Source: Pseudonocardia alni (GTDB taxonomy: Bacteria > Actinomycetota > Actinomycetes > Mycobacteriales > Pseudonocardiaceae). Taken from it: 64,000 nucleotides of DNA. Position numbers and translations under genes: made by a program. Under the pieces are notes generated by a model. It did not search any database and was not told where the DNA came from. It saw nothing but the letters and a program-made list of their open reading frames with translations. The stretch is taken from assembly GCF_002813375.1 (NCBI RefSeq), contig NZ_PHUJ01000003.1, forward strand, positions 2,728,001 through 2,792,000, read 5' to 3'. Positions 7,172 to 17,298 of the stretch are shown one piece after another. Within the stretch, counting starts at the first letter, position 1. Each line of letters begins with the position of its first letter.

Positions 7172-8749
7172 TCAGGCCTTCTCGTTCTCCCGGGCCCGCA
7201 GGTCCTTGCGCAGGATCTTGCCCGAGGCCGACTTCGGGATCTGGTCGATGAACTCGACCACGCGCACCTTCTTGTGCGGCGCGACCTTCTCGGCGACGAA
7301 GCCCATGACGTCGTCCTCGGTCAGGTCCGCACCCGAGGCCTGCTTCACCACGAACGCCTTCGGGACCTCCTCGCCGTCGGCGTCCTTGACCCCGATGACC
7401 GCGGTGTCGGCGATCTTGTCGTGGGTCAGCAGCAGCGCCTCCAGCTCGGCGGGCGGCACCTGGTAGCCCTTGTACTTGATGAGCTCCTTGACCCGGTCGA
7501 CGATCGAGTAGACGCCCTCGTCGTCGACGACGGCGATGTCACCGGTGTGCAGGAAGCCGTCGGCGTCCTTGGTGGCGTCGGTCGCCTCGGAGTTGTTGAG
7601 GTACCCGACCATCACGTTCGGGCCCTTCACCCATAGCTCGCCGCGCTCGCCGACGCCGACCTCCTTGCCGGACTCCGGGTCGACCAGCTTGCACTCGATG
7701 TTCGGCAGCGCGAAGCCCGACGAGTTCAGGTCGAGGTCGCCGCGGTCGTCGGGCATGCAGTGGCTGACCGGGGACAGCTCGGTCATGCCGTAGCCCTGCA
7801 GCACGGTGCAGTCCAGCCGCTTGGCGACGGCGCGGCCGAGCTCGCCGTCCAGCGGGGCGGCACCGGAGAAGACCGTCTTCACGCAGGACAGGTCGAACTT
7901 GTCGATGATCGGGTGCTTGGCCAGCGCGACGGCGACCGGCGGGGCGATGTAGAGCCGGTCGACCTGCAGGTCCTGGGTGATGGTCAGGAACTGCTCGAGG
8001 TCGAACTTCGGCATGGTGACGACGGTGGCGCGCGCGTGCAGACCCTGGTTCATCATCACGGTCATGCCGTAGATGTGGAAGAACGGCAGGAACGCCATGA
8101 TCTTGGTCTCGCTGGTCACGTCGCCCATGGCCTGGATCTGGAGCAGGTTCGCCACCAGGTTGCGGTGGGTCAGCACCACGCCCTTGGCCAGGCCGGTGGT
8201 GCCCGACGAGTACGGCAGCACCGCGGTGTCGGTCGCGGTGGTCGTCAGCTCGGGGGCCGGGGCGCCGGAGCCGACGAGATCGCGGAGCGAGTCGTGGCCC
8301 TCGGTGGCGTCGATGGTGAGCACGACGTCCTCGGACAGTCCCGCCTCCTTCGCCCCGGCCACGGCCCGGTCGAGGAACGGCGAGACGGTGATGACCATCT
8401 TCGCGCCGGAGTCCTTCAGCTGGTGGGCCAGCTCGCCGCCGGTGTACATCGAGTTCGCGCTGGTCACGATGCCGTTGGCGCGCAGGATGCCGTGGAACAG
8501 CGCCGCCCACTGCGGCAGGTTCGGCGCGAACAGCGCGACGACGTCGCCGGTGCCGATGCCGCGGGCGGCGAGCCCGCCGGCGATCTTCTCGACCAGGCCG
8601 TGGAACTCGGTGTAGGTCAGCTGGTCACCGGTGGTGCCGTCGACGATCGCCGGCGCGTCCGCCCGGTCGCCGAACCCGTCGACGAACAGGAACTCGGTGA
8701 GAGAGACGTCAGGGATCTCGACGTCCGGGTACGGGCTGCGCAACGACAA
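7172..8749 (-). CDS. 4-coumarate--CoA ligase-like acyl-CoA synthetase
   Basis: The 525-residue enzyme has the adenylate-forming motifs in order: PYSSGTTGLAKGVVLTH (AMP loop), QGYGMTELSPVSH, GELWVKGPNVMVGYLN, the hinge DRVKELIKYKGYQVPPAELE, and the C-terminal catalytic Lys in PKSASGKILRKDL. The arrangement matches 4CL-type carboxylate--CoA ligases of about 520 residues. It activates a carboxylic acid with ATP and CoA; the acid cannot be read off. The TTG at 8749 was taken because AGGAG sits at ideal spacing before it. A strong hairpin follows its stop. Confidence 0.86.
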   Translation of the reverse strand: MSLRSPYPDVEIPDVSLTEFLFVDGFGDRADAPAIVDGTTGDQLTYTEFHGLVEKIAGGLAARGIGTGDVVALFAPNLPQWAALFHGILRANGIVTSANSMYTGGELAHQLKDSGAKMVITVSPFLDRAVAGAKEAGLSEDVVLTIDATEGHDSLRDLVGSGAPAPELTTTATDTAVLPYSSGTTGLAKGVVLTHRNLVANLLQIQAMGDVTSETKIMAFLPFFHIYGMTVMMNQGLHARATVVTMPKFDLEQFLTITQDLQVDRLYIAPPVAVALAKHPIIDKFDLSCVKTVFSGAAPLDGELGRAVAKRLDCTVLQGYGMTELSPVSHCMPDDRGDLDLNSSGFALPNIECKLVDPESGKEVGVGERGELWVKGPNVMVGYLNNSEATDATKDADGFLHTGDIAVVDDEGVYSIVDRVKELIKYKGYQVPPAELEALLLTHDKIADTAVIGVKDADGEEVPKAFVVKQASGADLTEDDVMGFVAEKVAPHKKVRVVEFIDQIPKSASGKILRKDLRARENEKA

Positions 8750-8872
8750 GGTTCGCTCCTTCGCGAGGTCCTGCGGGGGACGGACGGCGCGGAGATCCGG
8801 CCGGGTTCGGCGTCATGCTAGAGGCACCGCGCCCGTACCGTCGTCGTGGCGCGGTGAAAAGTTACCCGCGGG

Positions 8873-9352
8873 TCACCGGAAGAGGTGCTCGAACGCGGTC
8901 AGGTTCGCGGTCGACTCGCCGTTCTCGCTGCGCCAGGCGTACTCGCGGCGGATCGAGGAGGCGAAGCCGAGCTCCAGGAAGGTGTTGAAGTCGCCGTCGG
9001 CGGCCTCCAGCACCGAGCCGAGGACACGGTCGAGCTCGTCCGCGGTGACGGCGTGGCGCGCCAGCCGCCCGACGAGGTGGATGTCCCCGACCCGGTCCAG
9101 GCAGTAGTGCACGCCGTAGAGCTTGGCGTTGCGCAGCAGCATGAACCGGTAGACGCCCTCGTGGTTCTCATCGGGCCTGCGGCACACGAACGCCTGCACC
9201 GCGAGGGTCTGCTCGCGCAGGATCAGCCAGGTCTGGGTCTGGAGCCGGGCCTCGCCGGGGAGGGTGACCAGCCACTGCCCGGGCCCGCGGTGGACGTGCT
9301 CGGCGCCGGAGTCGGCCAGCGCGGCCCCGATCCGCTGCTCCAGGTCGCTCAT
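8873..9352 (-). CDS. YbjN domain-containing protein
   Basis: This 159-residue protein has the YbjN/type III chaperone-like fold pattern ([32 protein letters not shown], then [20 protein letters not shown]). Actinobacterial homologues usually lie next to mshA, and here the ATG overlaps the mshA stop (ATGA). Function is unknown; a chaperone-like role is often suggested. The overlap indicates translational coupling as the last gene of the DUF3027-ATPase-mshA-ybjN operon. Confidence 0.82.
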   Translation of the reverse strand: MSDLEQRIGAALADSGAEHVHRGPGQWLVTLPGEARLQTQTWLILREQTLAVQAFVCRRPDENHEGVYRFMLLRNAKLYGVHYCLDRVGDIHLVGRLARHAVTADELDRVLGSVLEAADGDFNTFLELGFASSIRREYAWRSENGESTANLTAFEHLFR

Positions 9353-10623
9353 ACGTCCCCCCGTCGCCGCGCCGCGAACTCGGTGCGGGCCTCGTCGTAG
9401 GCGCCCAGCAGGGCGTCGGTCGTGCGGTCCCAGGAGAAGCGGTGCGCGTGCGTCGCCGCGGTCCGCCCCATCTGCTCGCGACGGCCCGGGTCGAGCGCGA
9501 GCTCGCCCAGCGCGTCGGCCCAGTCGGAGATGTCGTGCCCGGTGACGAGCAGCCCGGACCGGCCCTCGGCGACGGCGACCGGCAGCCCGCCCACCCGGGT
9601 CGCCACCACCGGCGTCCCGCACGCCTGGGCCTCCAGCGCGACCAGCCCGAAGGACTCGTTGTGGCTCGGGACGGCGACGACGTCGGCCGCCCGGTAGACC
9701 GTCACCAGCTCGTCGCCGGCCCGGGGCGGCAGGAACCGGACGAGGTCGGTGATCCCCAGCTCGGCCGCCAGCTCGTGCAGCGACGTCGGCTCGGCCAGCC
9801 CCGACCCGGACGGCCCGCCCGCGACGAGCACGACGAGGCGCTCCCGCAGACCCGGTGCGCGCGCGGCCAGCTCGGCCGCGGCGCGCAGCAGCACGTCGGG
9901 GGCCTTGAGCCGCTGGATGCGTCCGACGAACGCCAGCACCATCGCCCCGGCGGGCAGGCCCAGCTCGGCGCGGGCCGCGGCGCGGTCCCCGGGCCGGAAG
10001 CGGTCGGTGTCCACCCCGGGCGGGATGGTGACGGTGCGGCGCGGGTCGGCGTCGTAGAGGTCCAGCAGCTGCTTGGACTCGATCTCGGTGTTCGCCACCA
10101 GCCGGTCGGCCTCGGCGACGACCTGGTCCTCGCCGATCACCCGCACCCGCGGCTCGGGGGTGTCCCCGGCGGCGAGCGCGGCGTTCTTGACCTTGGCCAG
10201 GGTGTGCGCGGAGTGCACCAGCGGCACCCCCCAGCGGTCCCGGGCCAGCCAGCCGACCTGACCGGACAGCCAGTAGTGGGAGTGCACGACGTCGTACCAG
10301 CCCGGGTCGTGGCGGGCCTCGGCCCGCAGCACCCCCGCGGTGAAGGCGCACAGCTGGCTCGGCAGGTCGTCCTTGCCGAGGCCCTCGAAGGGGCCCGCGG
10401 CGACGAACCGGACCGTCGCGCCGGGCTCCAGCTCGACCGTCGGTGGCTGCTCCGACGACGTGGCGCGGGTGAAGATCTCCGCCTGGACGCCGCGGCGGGC
10501 CATCCGGATCGCCGTCTGCGCGACGTAGACGTTCATCCCACCGGCGTCGCCGGTGCCGGGCTGCTCGGTCGGGGAGGTGTGCACCGACAGCACCGCGACC
10601 CGTCGGGGCAGTCGCTCACTCAC
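9349..10623 (-). CDS. mshA: D-inositol-3-phosphate glycosyltransferase (mycothiol synthesis, first step)
   Basis: The 424-residue GT4 enzyme carries the MshA hallmark near its N-terminus ([20 protein letters not shown]), [24 protein letters not shown], and the GT4 E-x7-E region [18 protein letters not shown]. It joins UDP-GlcNAc to 1-L-myo-inositol 1-phosphate, the entry reaction of mycothiol. Its presence marks the organism as an actinobacterium that uses mycothiol. The GTG start overlaps the stop of the ATPase gene (GTGA), and its own stop overlaps the ybjN start, so it is translated as part of a coupled operon. Confidence 0.93.
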   Translation of the reverse strand: MSERLPRRVAVLSVHTSPTEQPGTGDAGGMNVYVAQTAIRMARRGVQAEIFTRATSSEQPPTVELEPGATVRFVAAGPFEGLGKDDLPSQLCAFTAGVLRAEARHDPGWYDVVHSHYWLSGQVGWLARDRWGVPLVHSAHTLAKVKNAALAAGDTPEPRVRVIGEDQVVAEADRLVANTEIESKQLLDLYDADPRRTVTIPPGVDTDRFRPGDRAAARAELGLPAGAMVLAFVGRIQRLKAPDVLLRAAAELAARAPGLRERLVVLVAGGPSGSGLAEPTSLHELAAELGITDLVRFLPPRAGDELVTVYRAADVVAVPSHNESFGLVALEAQACGTPVVATRVGGLPVAVAEGRSGLLVTGHDISDWADALGELALDPGRREQMGRTAATHAHRFSWDRTTDALLGAYDEARTEFAARRRGDV

Positions 10624-13430
10624 CCGAGCATCCTGACACGGCGCCGGAGCGCCAGCGCAGCCACCAGCGCCCGCAGCGGGTCCGCGGCGTGCCAGTCGTC
10701 GCCGCGGCCGGGCCAGGCCGGGACGGTCACCGTCCCGCCGTCGTCGAGGTCGACGACCAGCTCGTCGTGCCGGTGCAGCCGCCCCGGGGGCGCGGTCTCC
10801 CCCAGCGCGGCCAGCGCCAGGACGACCTCGGGGTCGGCCGTCCACGGGCCGGGGGTGCCGGTGCCGCGGGCGGTCCCGGCGACCCGGTCCGAGGCCAGCG
10901 GCACGTCGAGCAGCTCCGCGAGGGCGGCGGGGTCGGGCCCGCCGGGGACGGCGGGCAGCGCGTCCAGCGCGGGCAGCACCCACGGCGCGTCGAGGACGAC
11001 GGCGCGGTCGGTCGGCGCGACCGACCCGGTCACCGTGCGGACCCGGTCCGGTGGGTCGACGTCGTCGAGGTCCACCCGGCCGTCGGCGACGGCCGCGGCG
11101 AGCGCGGAGTAGGCGGCCGCGGCGACCTCCCCGGTCACCGCGCGCGCCGGGTCGGCCAGCCGGTCGAGCAGCTCGGTGACCTCGTCCGGCCCGTCGACGA
11201 CGACCCGGTCCCGGACGCCGGCGGCGGCGAGCACCGCGTCGTCGACGCCGGGCAGGGCCCTGACCTCGTCGTAGAGCCCGGCCAGCCCGGTCGCCGAGCG
11301 CAGCCGCCACGTGCCGGCCAGCCGGCCGCCGAGGCGGACGTGGCGCGACAGCCACCAGGCGGTGTACCCGGTGAGCAGCGCGGCCCGGGTGTCGCGGTCG
11401 CCGGCGAGCAGGGCCAGCGCCGCGGGCCAGCGGTCGTCGGCGACGAGGTCGAGGTCGCGTACGGCGGGCGGAGGGTCGCCGTCGCCGGGGTAGTGCTCGG
11501 CGTCGTGCAGCACGTCGGGGTCGAACGCGACGACCGTGAACCGGTCCAGCACGCCGGCGGCGACCAGGGCGTCGCGGGGCACGTCGGCCCACTCCGGCCC
11601 CAGCACCCCGACGGGGGCGTCCGGGTCGAGCAGGTCCCGGAGGGCGGCGTCGGGCAGGACGAGCTCGTCGGCGCGGGCGGGGCGGCCGTCCTCGTCGGTG
11701 AGGGCGAGGGCCCCGAACCGCGGGTCCGGCGCGGCGCCGGGGGTGTCGAGCAGGGCGAGGACGGCGCGGGCCGCCGCGGTGGTGTCCAGGCCCGCCTCGG
11801 CGTCGTCGACGGACCGCTCGACGGCGGCGTGCAGCGCGGGCGCGTCGAGCAGGGTGTCGCGGTCGGCGTCGGCGGCGCCGAGGCGGCGCAGCAGCGGGTG
11901 GACGGCGCCGGGGTGGGCGATCCGCAGCTCGGGGAGCGCCGCCGCCCCTGCCGGGTCGCCCCCGACGGGGAGCAGCACCGAGGCGGGCCCGGGCACCAGG
12001 CGGCCGTCGACGAGCGGGACGGGCAGCGCGCCCAGCTCGGCGGCCAGCCCCGGGACGGTGTCGGCGGCCGGGGCGAGCGCCGCGTACAGCTCCCGCCACC
12101 GGCCCGGATCCGCCTCGAGGCCGGTGAGCCGCTCCGCCAGCGCGGCGGGGCCGATCCGGTCCACGCCGAGCCCGGCGGGCGGGAGGACCCCGGACGCGAC
12201 GAGCCGGGCGAACGCCGGACCGGTCGCGGCGAGCAGCTCGGGCAGCCCGTCGGCGGGCACGTCGAGCCACTCGGCCCGCTCCGGTGCGAGCACGTCCGCG
12301 TCGCCCGTGGCGGCGGGGAGCCACGGGGTGCGGGTCAGCGCCGCGGTGACCGCCTCGCGCAGCCGGCCGTCGAGCGGTGAGCGCGGGAAGCCCGGCTCCG
12401 GCACCAGGGCGGTGCGGTCGGCGGGGCCGACGCGCCGGACGAGGTCGGCGTAGGCGGCCGCCGCGGCGTCGACCAGCACGTCGACGCCCGGGTCGTCGGC
12501 ACGGATCCGGCGGCGGTCCGGGTCGAGCGGGAGCGGTGCGACCAGCCGGGCGGGCAGCGACAGCTGCTCGGCGCTGCGGGTGGGGGCGTGCAGGACCTCG
12601 CCGTCGTCGGGTCCGTACGGGGCGGGCCGGTCGCCGTGCAGCGGCAGCGCCCACCGGACGCCCGCGTCCCCGGTGACCAGCAGGTACCCGGCGTCGCCGA
12701 CGCGCACCCGGCCGTCGCCGAGGTCGGTGCGGGCGACGGTCACCGGGCCCGCCGTGACCGACTCCAGGCCGGGCAGGGCCAGCAGCAGGTCCCCGGCGGT
12801 GCGGGCGAGCTCGTCGAGCAGGTGGTGCGGGTCGGTGCCGGGCGCCGGGCGCAGCCGGACCTCGGTGGCGAACCCGGGCGGCGGCGGTTCCTCCTCCGGC
12901 GCGGGCCAGGCCAGCCGCAGCACCGGCACCCGGGCGTCGCGGGCCAGCTCGGCGGCCGCGGCACCGCCCAGCCCGGCCACCTCGACCGCGGTCCGCGCGG
13001 CCGAGAACGCGACGGCCCCGGCCGCCGTCACCAGCCGGGGGGCCGTACAGACGGCGAGCACGGCGGCGAACCCGACGCCGAACCGGCCGGTCGCTCCGGC
13101 GGCGTCCCGCTTGGCCGAGGCCCGCAGCGCGGCGAGCGCGGCGACCCCGGGGGCGTCGAGCGGGGCACCGGTGTTGGCGACGCGCAGCTCACCGTCCACC
13201 ACGACGGCCCGGACCCGGCCGGGCAGGTCCGCGGCCAGCGCGGCGTCGGCGGCGTTCTGGAGCAGCTCGGCGACCCAGGTGTCGGCGTACCCGCCGCGGC
13301 GCAGGTCGTCCTCGGCGTTGACGTCCTCACGGAACCGGGTCGGCGACGACGACCAGGCCGCCAGGACCCCGTCCCGCAGCGCCGCCGTGCCGAACGGGTC
13401 GGTGCCGTCCGCGACGCCGGGAGGGCTCAG
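10620..13430 (-). CDS. HSP90/sacsin-type ATPase domain protein
   Basis: The frame encodes about 936 residues. The N-terminus reads [20 protein letters not shown], then [16 protein letters not shown] (ATP-binding N-box), [12 protein letters not shown] (second ATP motif, usual Asp replaced) and [11 protein letters not shown] (Gly lid). This is the GHKL fold used by sacsin and HSP90. The remaining 700 residues are Ala/Asp/Leu-rich and unassigned. No ATG, GTG or TTG exists in frame upstream of the N-box. The likely start is a CTG at 13430 that overlaps the DUF3027 stop (CTGA). The first canonical start, GTG 13202, would delete the ATP site. Its biological role is unknown. Confidence 0.75.
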   Translation of the reverse strand: MSPPGVADGTDPFGTAALRDGVLAAWSSSPTRFREDVNAEDDLRRGGYADTWVAELLQNAADAALAADLPGRVRAVVVDGELRVANTGAPLDAPGVAALAALRASAKRDAAGATGRFGVGFAAVLAVCTAPRLVTAAGAVAFSAARTAVEVAGLGGAAAAELARDARVPVLRLAWPAPEEEPPPPGFATEVRLRPAPGTDPHHLLDELARTAGDLLLALPGLESVTAGPVTVARTDLGDGRVRVGDAGYLLVTGDAGVRWALPLHGDRPAPYGPDDGEVLHAPTRSAEQLSLPARLVAPLPLDPDRRRIRADDPGVDVLVDAAAAAYADLVRRVGPADRTALVPEPGFPRSPLDGRLREAVTAALTRTPWLPAATGDADVLAPERAEWLDVPADGLPELLAATGPAFARLVASGVLPPAGLGVDRIGPAALAERLTGLEADPGRWRELYAALAPAADTVPGLAAELGALPVPLVDGRLVPGPASVLLPVGGDPAGAAALPELRIAHPGAVHPLLRRLGAADADRDTLLDAPALHAAVERSVDDAEAGLDTTAAARAVLALLDTPGAAPDPRFGALALTDEDGRPARADELVLPDAALRDLLDPDAPVGVLGPEWADVPRDALVAAGVLDRFTVVAFDPDVLHDAEHYPGDGDPPPAVRDLDLVADDRWPAALALLAGDRDTRAALLTGYTAWWLSRHVRLGGRLAGTWRLRSATGLAGLYDEVRALPGVDDAVLAAAGVRDRVVVDGPDEVTELLDRLADPARAVTGEVAAAAYSALAAAVADGRVDLDDVDPPDRVRTVTGSVAPTDRAVVLDAPWVLPALDALPAVPGGPDPAALAELLDVPLASDRVAGTARGTGTPGPWTADPEVVLALAALGETAPPGRLHRHDELVVDLDDGGTVTVPAWPGRGDDWHAADPLRALVAALALRRRVRMLG

Positions 13431-14260
13431 GACCCGACCGGCTCGAGGTCGACGCCGTCGTCGTAGACCAGGGCCGAGACGTGGACCGGGGAGCCGGACG
13501 GCTCGGCGACCGAGGAGTGCGCACCGCAGCCGAAGCCGACGGCGACGACCTGGGCGTCGGCCGGGGAGGAGCCGTTCGCGCAGACCCCGAACACGCCCTG
13601 CAGCGACCCGGCGAGCGGCACCAGGAACCCGCAGGTCCCGCAGGACGCGGGGGCGGACCGGGCGAGGTCGGCGGCCGGGCCGCGCTCCCCGTCCTGCCAG
13701 CGCTCGGCGGCGGCGACGCGGCCCTCGAACGACAGCACCCGCTCGCGGCCGAGGCCGACCTCGCGGGCCAGCGCGTCGACGGCCGGGTCCCCGGAGTCGA
13801 CGTGACCCGGCACCAGGCGGGGGTCGTCGGCCGGGGTGGGCAGCAGGTCGCCGGGCTTGAGGTCACCGGGGCGCACGCGCTGGTCCCACGGCACCCAGTC
13901 GGGCGCGACGAGCGCGGTCGAGCCGGGCAGCAGCACCGACTCCGAGACCGTCACCGGCCCGTCACCGGCCGCGGCGGCGACGGTGACCGCCCACCGCCAG
14001 CCGCGGTAGCCGGGCAGGTGTGCGGCGAAGGAATGGGTGACCGAGCCGTCGTCCTCGACGGTCGTGCCCAGGTGCGCGCCGACGGCGGCCACGGCCGCCT
14101 CGTCACCCAGCTCGTCGGCCGCCTCCTCGACGGCCGCGGCCCGCGCCTCGTCCACCGCGTCGAACAGGTGCGACGGCGCGGGTGTCACCCGGGGCTGCGG
14201 CGTCTCCGCCCGCTCGTCACCGGAGTCCCCGACCTCGACACCCACCTCACCAGTGCTCAC
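13427..14260 (-). CDS. DUF3027 family protein
   Basis: This 277-residue protein matches the actinobacterial DUF3027 pattern. It has an acidic Ala/Glu-rich N-terminal helix region, GYRGWRWAVTVAAA, WVPWDQRVRPGDLKPGDLLP, and a C-terminal CGTCGF...C...C set that could bind a metal. The function is unknown. GTG 14260 was chosen as the first start before the conserved part; tandem ctcaccagtg copies around it make the exact start uncertain. Its stop overlaps the presumed CTG start of the sacsin-type ATPase, making it the first gene of the coupled operon that runs into mshA. Confidence 0.75.
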   Translation of the reverse strand: MSTGEVGVEVGDSGDERAETPQPRVTPAPSHLFDAVDEARAAAVEEAADELGDEAAVAAVGAHLGTTVEDDGSVTHSFAAHLPGYRGWRWAVTVAAAAGDGPVTVSESVLLPGSTALVAPDWVPWDQRVRPGDLKPGDLLPTPADDPRLVPGHVDSGDPAVDALAREVGLGRERVLSFEGRVAAAERWQDGERGPAADLARSAPASCGTCGFLVPLAGSLQGVFGVCANGSSPADAQVVAVGFGCGAHSSVAEPSGSPVHVSALVYDDGVDLEPVGS

Positions 14261-14299
14261 CTCACCAGTGTGCCACCCGTGCCCGGGCATCCTGGGCGG

Positions 14300-15112
14300 G
14301 TGCCCGCCCGAGCGCTGCTCCGCCGCCCCTCCGTGACGGGGCTGCTCCCCCTCCTGCTGGCCCTGGCGGCCTGCGGGGCCGCAGCCCCGGCGACGGGGCT
14401 GCCCGACCCGGGCCCCGTTCCGGTGGTCCGTCCGCAGATCCTCGCCGAGATCCCGCACGACCCGCAGGCGTTCACCCAGGGCCTGGAGCTGCGCGACGGG
14501 ACCCTCTACGAGGGCACCGGCCGGGTGGGGCGCTCGCAGCTGCGCGCGCTGGACCCGGCGACGGGCGCGGTGCGGGCGGCGAGCCCGCTGCCGCCGGCGT
14601 ACTTCGGGGAGGGCATCACCGTCGTCGGGGACCGGATCTGGCAGCTGACCTGGCAGGACGGGGTGGCGGTCGAGTGGGACCGGGCGACGCTGCGGCCGCT
14701 GCGCGAGGTGCCCGTCGACGGCGAGGGCTGGGGGCTGTGCCTGCTGGGCGACCGCGTGGTGCGCTCGGACGGCACCGACCGGCTGTTCTTCCACGACCCG
14801 GCCGACCTGGCGGGGACCGGCTCGGTGGCCGTCACCCTGGACGGCGCCCCGGTGACCCGGCTCAACGAGCTGGAGTGCGTCGGTGACCGGGTGTGGGCCA
14901 ACGTCTGGCAGACCGACGACCTGGTGCGGATCGACCCGTCGACCGGGGTGGTCGACGCCGTCGTCGACGCGACCGGGCTGCTGCCGGCCGGGCAGCGGGC
15001 CGGGGCCGACGTGCTCAACGGCATCGCCCACGTCGACGGCGACGAGTACCTGCTCACCGGAAAGCTGTGGCCGGCGACGTTCCGGGTGCGGGTCCCGCTG
15101 CCCCCGGCCTGA
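14300..15112 (+). CDS. Glutaminyl-peptide cyclotransferase-like lipoprotein
   Basis: The 270-residue product begins with a signal peptide ending in a lipobox (LLALAAC at about residues 19-25), so it is probably anchored outside the membrane. The rest is the five-bladed propeller of the plant/bacterial-type glutaminyl cyclase family: PHDPQAFTQGLELRDGTLYEGTG, YFGEGITVVGDRIWQLTW, LNELECVGDRVWANVWQTD, VLNGIAHV. These enzymes cyclise N-terminal Gln to pyroglutamate. The gene is divergent from DUF3027, with only 39 bp between starts, which must contain both promoters. Confidence 0.85.
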   Translation: MPARALLRRPSVTGLLPLLLALAACGAAAPATGLPDPGPVPVVRPQILAEIPHDPQAFTQGLELRDGTLYEGTGRVGRSQLRALDPATGAVRAASPLPPAYFGEGITVVGDRIWQLTWQDGVAVEWDRATLRPLREVPVDGEGWGLCLLGDRVVRSDGTDRLFFHDPADLAGTGSVAVTLDGAPVTRLNELECVGDRVWANVWQTDDLVRIDPSTGVVDAVVDATGLLPAGQRAGADVLNGIAHVDGDEYLLTGKLWPATFRVRVPLPPA

Positions 15113-15188
15113 CCGGCGCTGCGCCGGGCGGGTGACACCACCCGGCGGGATCGCCGGAACCGTCGGTGCCCGCCTGCACAATGACCGC

Positions 15189-16727
15189 GTGGCACCGAAC
15201 CCGTTCCGCAGCCGCCGCCGGGCGGCCGGGTCGAGACGTGGCCCGGCCCCGCGCACCACCCCGACCACCACCCCGACCACCGCCCCGATCACCACCCCGA
15301 TCGCCTCGGACCCGGCGCTGCGCCGTGCGTGCTCCGCCGGTGCCGCCACCGACGAGCTGCCCCGCCCCGGCCCGGCCACGGTCCCCCGCAGGCTGACGGT
15401 CACCCGGGTCGCCGTGCACCGCACCCGCGAGCTGGGCGGGCGCGCGGTCGCGCTGTTCCGGCGCGCCGCGACCGCCGACGGCGCCGACCGGTCCGGGCTG
15501 ACGGCGCTGACCTACGCCACGATGCTGACCTACGCGCTCGACGCGGCGGTCGCCGTCGCGCTGGCGAACACCTTGTTCTTCGCGGCGGCGACGGCGGAGT
15601 CCACCGCGAACGTGGCGCTCTACCTGGCGATCACCGTCGCGCCGTTCGCGCTGGTGGCGCCGGTGATCGGTCCCGCGCTGGACCGGTTGCAGCGGGGCAG
15701 GCGGATCGCGATGGCGGTGTCCTGCGCCGGCCGCGCGGTGCTCGCCGTGGTGCTCGTGTTCCACCTCGACGACTGGCTGCTCTACCCGGCCGCGCTGGGG
15801 ATCATGGTGCTGTCCAAGTCGTTCCTGGTGCTCAAGGCGGCCGTGACCCCGCGGGTGCTGCCGTCGACGATCACCCTGGCGACGACGAACTCCCGGCTCA
15901 CGACGTTCGGGATGGCCGCGGGCGGGGTCGCCGGGGCCGTCGCGGGTGCCGCGGCGCTGGCCGTCGGCGGCGCCGGGCCGCTGTGGTGGACGGCGGTGCT
16001 CGGCGTCGCCGGTGCCGTGCTCTGCCTGCGGATCCCCCGCCGGGTCGAGTCCACCGCGGGCGAGGTGACCGCGGCGGTGCCCGCCGCCCGGCCGGGCAAG
16101 CGCCGGTCCCGCGCCCCCGCGACGCGGGCGGTGCTCGTCGCGCTGTGGGGCACGAGCACGGTGCGGGTGCTGACCGGGTTCCTCACGCTGTTCGTCGCGT
16201 TCGTGGTGAAGGCCGGGGCCGAGCAGTCCCCCGACGGCGATCCCGCGGGCCAGCTGCTGGTGATCGGGATGGTCGGCGCGGCCGCCGGCGTCGGGCTGTT
16301 CGCCGGCAACGCGGTGGGGGCACGCAGCCGCTTCTCCCGGGTCGAGCCGGTGGTGCTCGCGGCGGCCGCGGCGGCCGTGCTCGCCGCGGCGGCGGTGGCG
16401 CTGCTGCCGGGCGTCCCGACGGCGGTGGTCGCGGCCCTGGTCGCGTCGACGGCGAGCGCGCTGGCGAAGGTCTGCCTCGACGCGGTGGTGCAGCGCGACC
16501 TGCCCGAGGACGCGCGGGCGTCGGCGTTCGGGCGGTCGGAGACGGTCCTGCAGCTGGCCTGGGTGCTGGGCGGCGCGATCGGGGTGCTCGCCCCGCACGA
16601 CACCTTCCGGACCGGGTTCGTGATCGTGACCGGGGTGGTGGCGGTGTTCGCGCTGCAGGCCGCGCTGGTGCGCCGCGGCACCTCGCTGGTGCCCGGCCTG
16701 GGGCCGCGCCCGGCCGTCGCCCGCTGA
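15189..16727 (+). CDS. MFS transporter
   Basis: The 512-residue protein has about 11-12 transmembrane segments after a long cytoplasmic N-terminus of about 95 residues. It resembles actinobacterial MFS proteins of the DUF3180/DUF2771 neighbourhood type (LTALTYATMLTYALDAAVAVALANTLFF, GPALDRLQRGRRIAMAVSC). The substrate is unknown. The N-terminal tail contains an imperfect Thr/Pro repeat (TTPTTTPTTAPITTPIA) encoded by an accaccccg-type tandem at about 15257-15304. GTG 15189 follows CACAAT by 6 nt and looks leaderless. An unusual, probably disordered tail like this may be poorly conserved. Confidence 0.82.
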   Translation: MAPNPFRSRRRAAGSRRGPAPRTTPTTTPTTAPITTPIASDPALRRACSAGAATDELPRPGPATVPRRLTVTRVAVHRTRELGGRAVALFRRAATADGADRSGLTALTYATMLTYALDAAVAVALANTLFFAAATAESTANVALYLAITVAPFALVAPVIGPALDRLQRGRRIAMAVSCAGRAVLAVVLVFHLDDWLLYPAALGIMVLSKSFLVLKAAVTPRVLPSTITLATTNSRLTTFGMAAGGVAGAVAGAAALAVGGAGPLWWTAVLGVAGAVLCLRIPRRVESTAGEVTAAVPAARPGKRRSRAPATRAVLVALWGTSTVRVLTGFLTLFVAFVVKAGAEQSPDGDPAGQLLVIGMVGAAAGVGLFAGNAVGARSRFSRVEPVVLAAAAAAVLAAAAVALLPGVPTAVVAALVASTASALAKVCLDAVVQRDLPEDARASAFGRSETVLQLAWVLGGAIGVLAPHDTFRTGFVIVTGVVAVFALQAALVRRGTSLVPGLGPRPAVAR

Positions 16728-16770
16728 GGGCCCACCCGCGCGCCGGGCCCGGATCCGTACGCTGGTCGGC

Positions 16771-17280
16771 GTGATCACCCGCCCCCGACCGCGCCCCCGC
16801 CGGTCCGCCGGCGTGCTGGCCGGGACCCTGGCCGCGGCCGCCCTCGTCCTCGCCGGGTGCGGCGGCGAGGCCCCGACGGTGACGTTCGACGTCGGCGGCA
16901 CCTCGCTGACCGCCGCGCCCACCCAGTTCTGCGACACCAGCCTGCAGAACTGCCAGGACGCCCCGAACGCCCGGGTGACCGCACAGGTCCCGCCCGGGAC
17001 GGAGGTCCGCATCACGGTGCCCGAGGAGGTCTCCTCCGCGCCCTGGCAGGTCGCCTACGCGTTCACCCGCGGCACCGACCCGACCCCGGTCCAGCAGCGC
17101 AGCGCGATCGCCGCGCCGGACACCCGCACCGACTTCACGCTCTCCCTGCCCGAGCCGGGCGACCGGCTCGTGACCGCGCAGGTGCAGGTGTTCGGGGCGC
17201 CGCCGTCGATCGACCCGGCGAGCACCGACATCCAGTTCCCGGTCCGGGCGACCTGGGTGCTGGTCGGCGAGCAGGGCTGA
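16771..17280 (+). CDS. DUF2771 family lipoprotein
   Basis: The 169-residue product has a twin-Arg-rich N-terminus followed by a hydrophobic stretch and lipobox (ALVLAGCGG, Cys about residue 30), so it should be a surface lipoprotein. The remainder (FCDTSLQNCQ, VSSAPWQVAYAFTRG, then a C-terminal immunoglobulin-like strand set) matches DUF2771, which commonly follows this MFS gene in actinobacteria. The function is unknown. TACGCT (16758-16763) lies 7 nt before the GTG, so translation is probably leaderless. Confidence 0.8.
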   Translation: MITRPRPRPRRSAGVLAGTLAAAALVLAGCGGEAPTVTFDVGGTSLTAAPTQFCDTSLQNCQDAPNARVTAQVPPGTEVRITVPEEVSSAPWQVAYAFTRGTDPTPVQQRSAIAAPDTRTDFTLSLPEPGDRLVTAQVQVFGAPPSIDPASTDIQFPVRATWVLVGEQG

Positions 17281-17298
17281 GCGGGCGCGACCCGGATC

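Noticed and set aside
10620..13202. GTG 13202 as start of the sacsin-type ATPase
   Set aside because: It would remove the conserved N-terminus and ATP-binding N-box that are clearly encoded upstream in the same frame.
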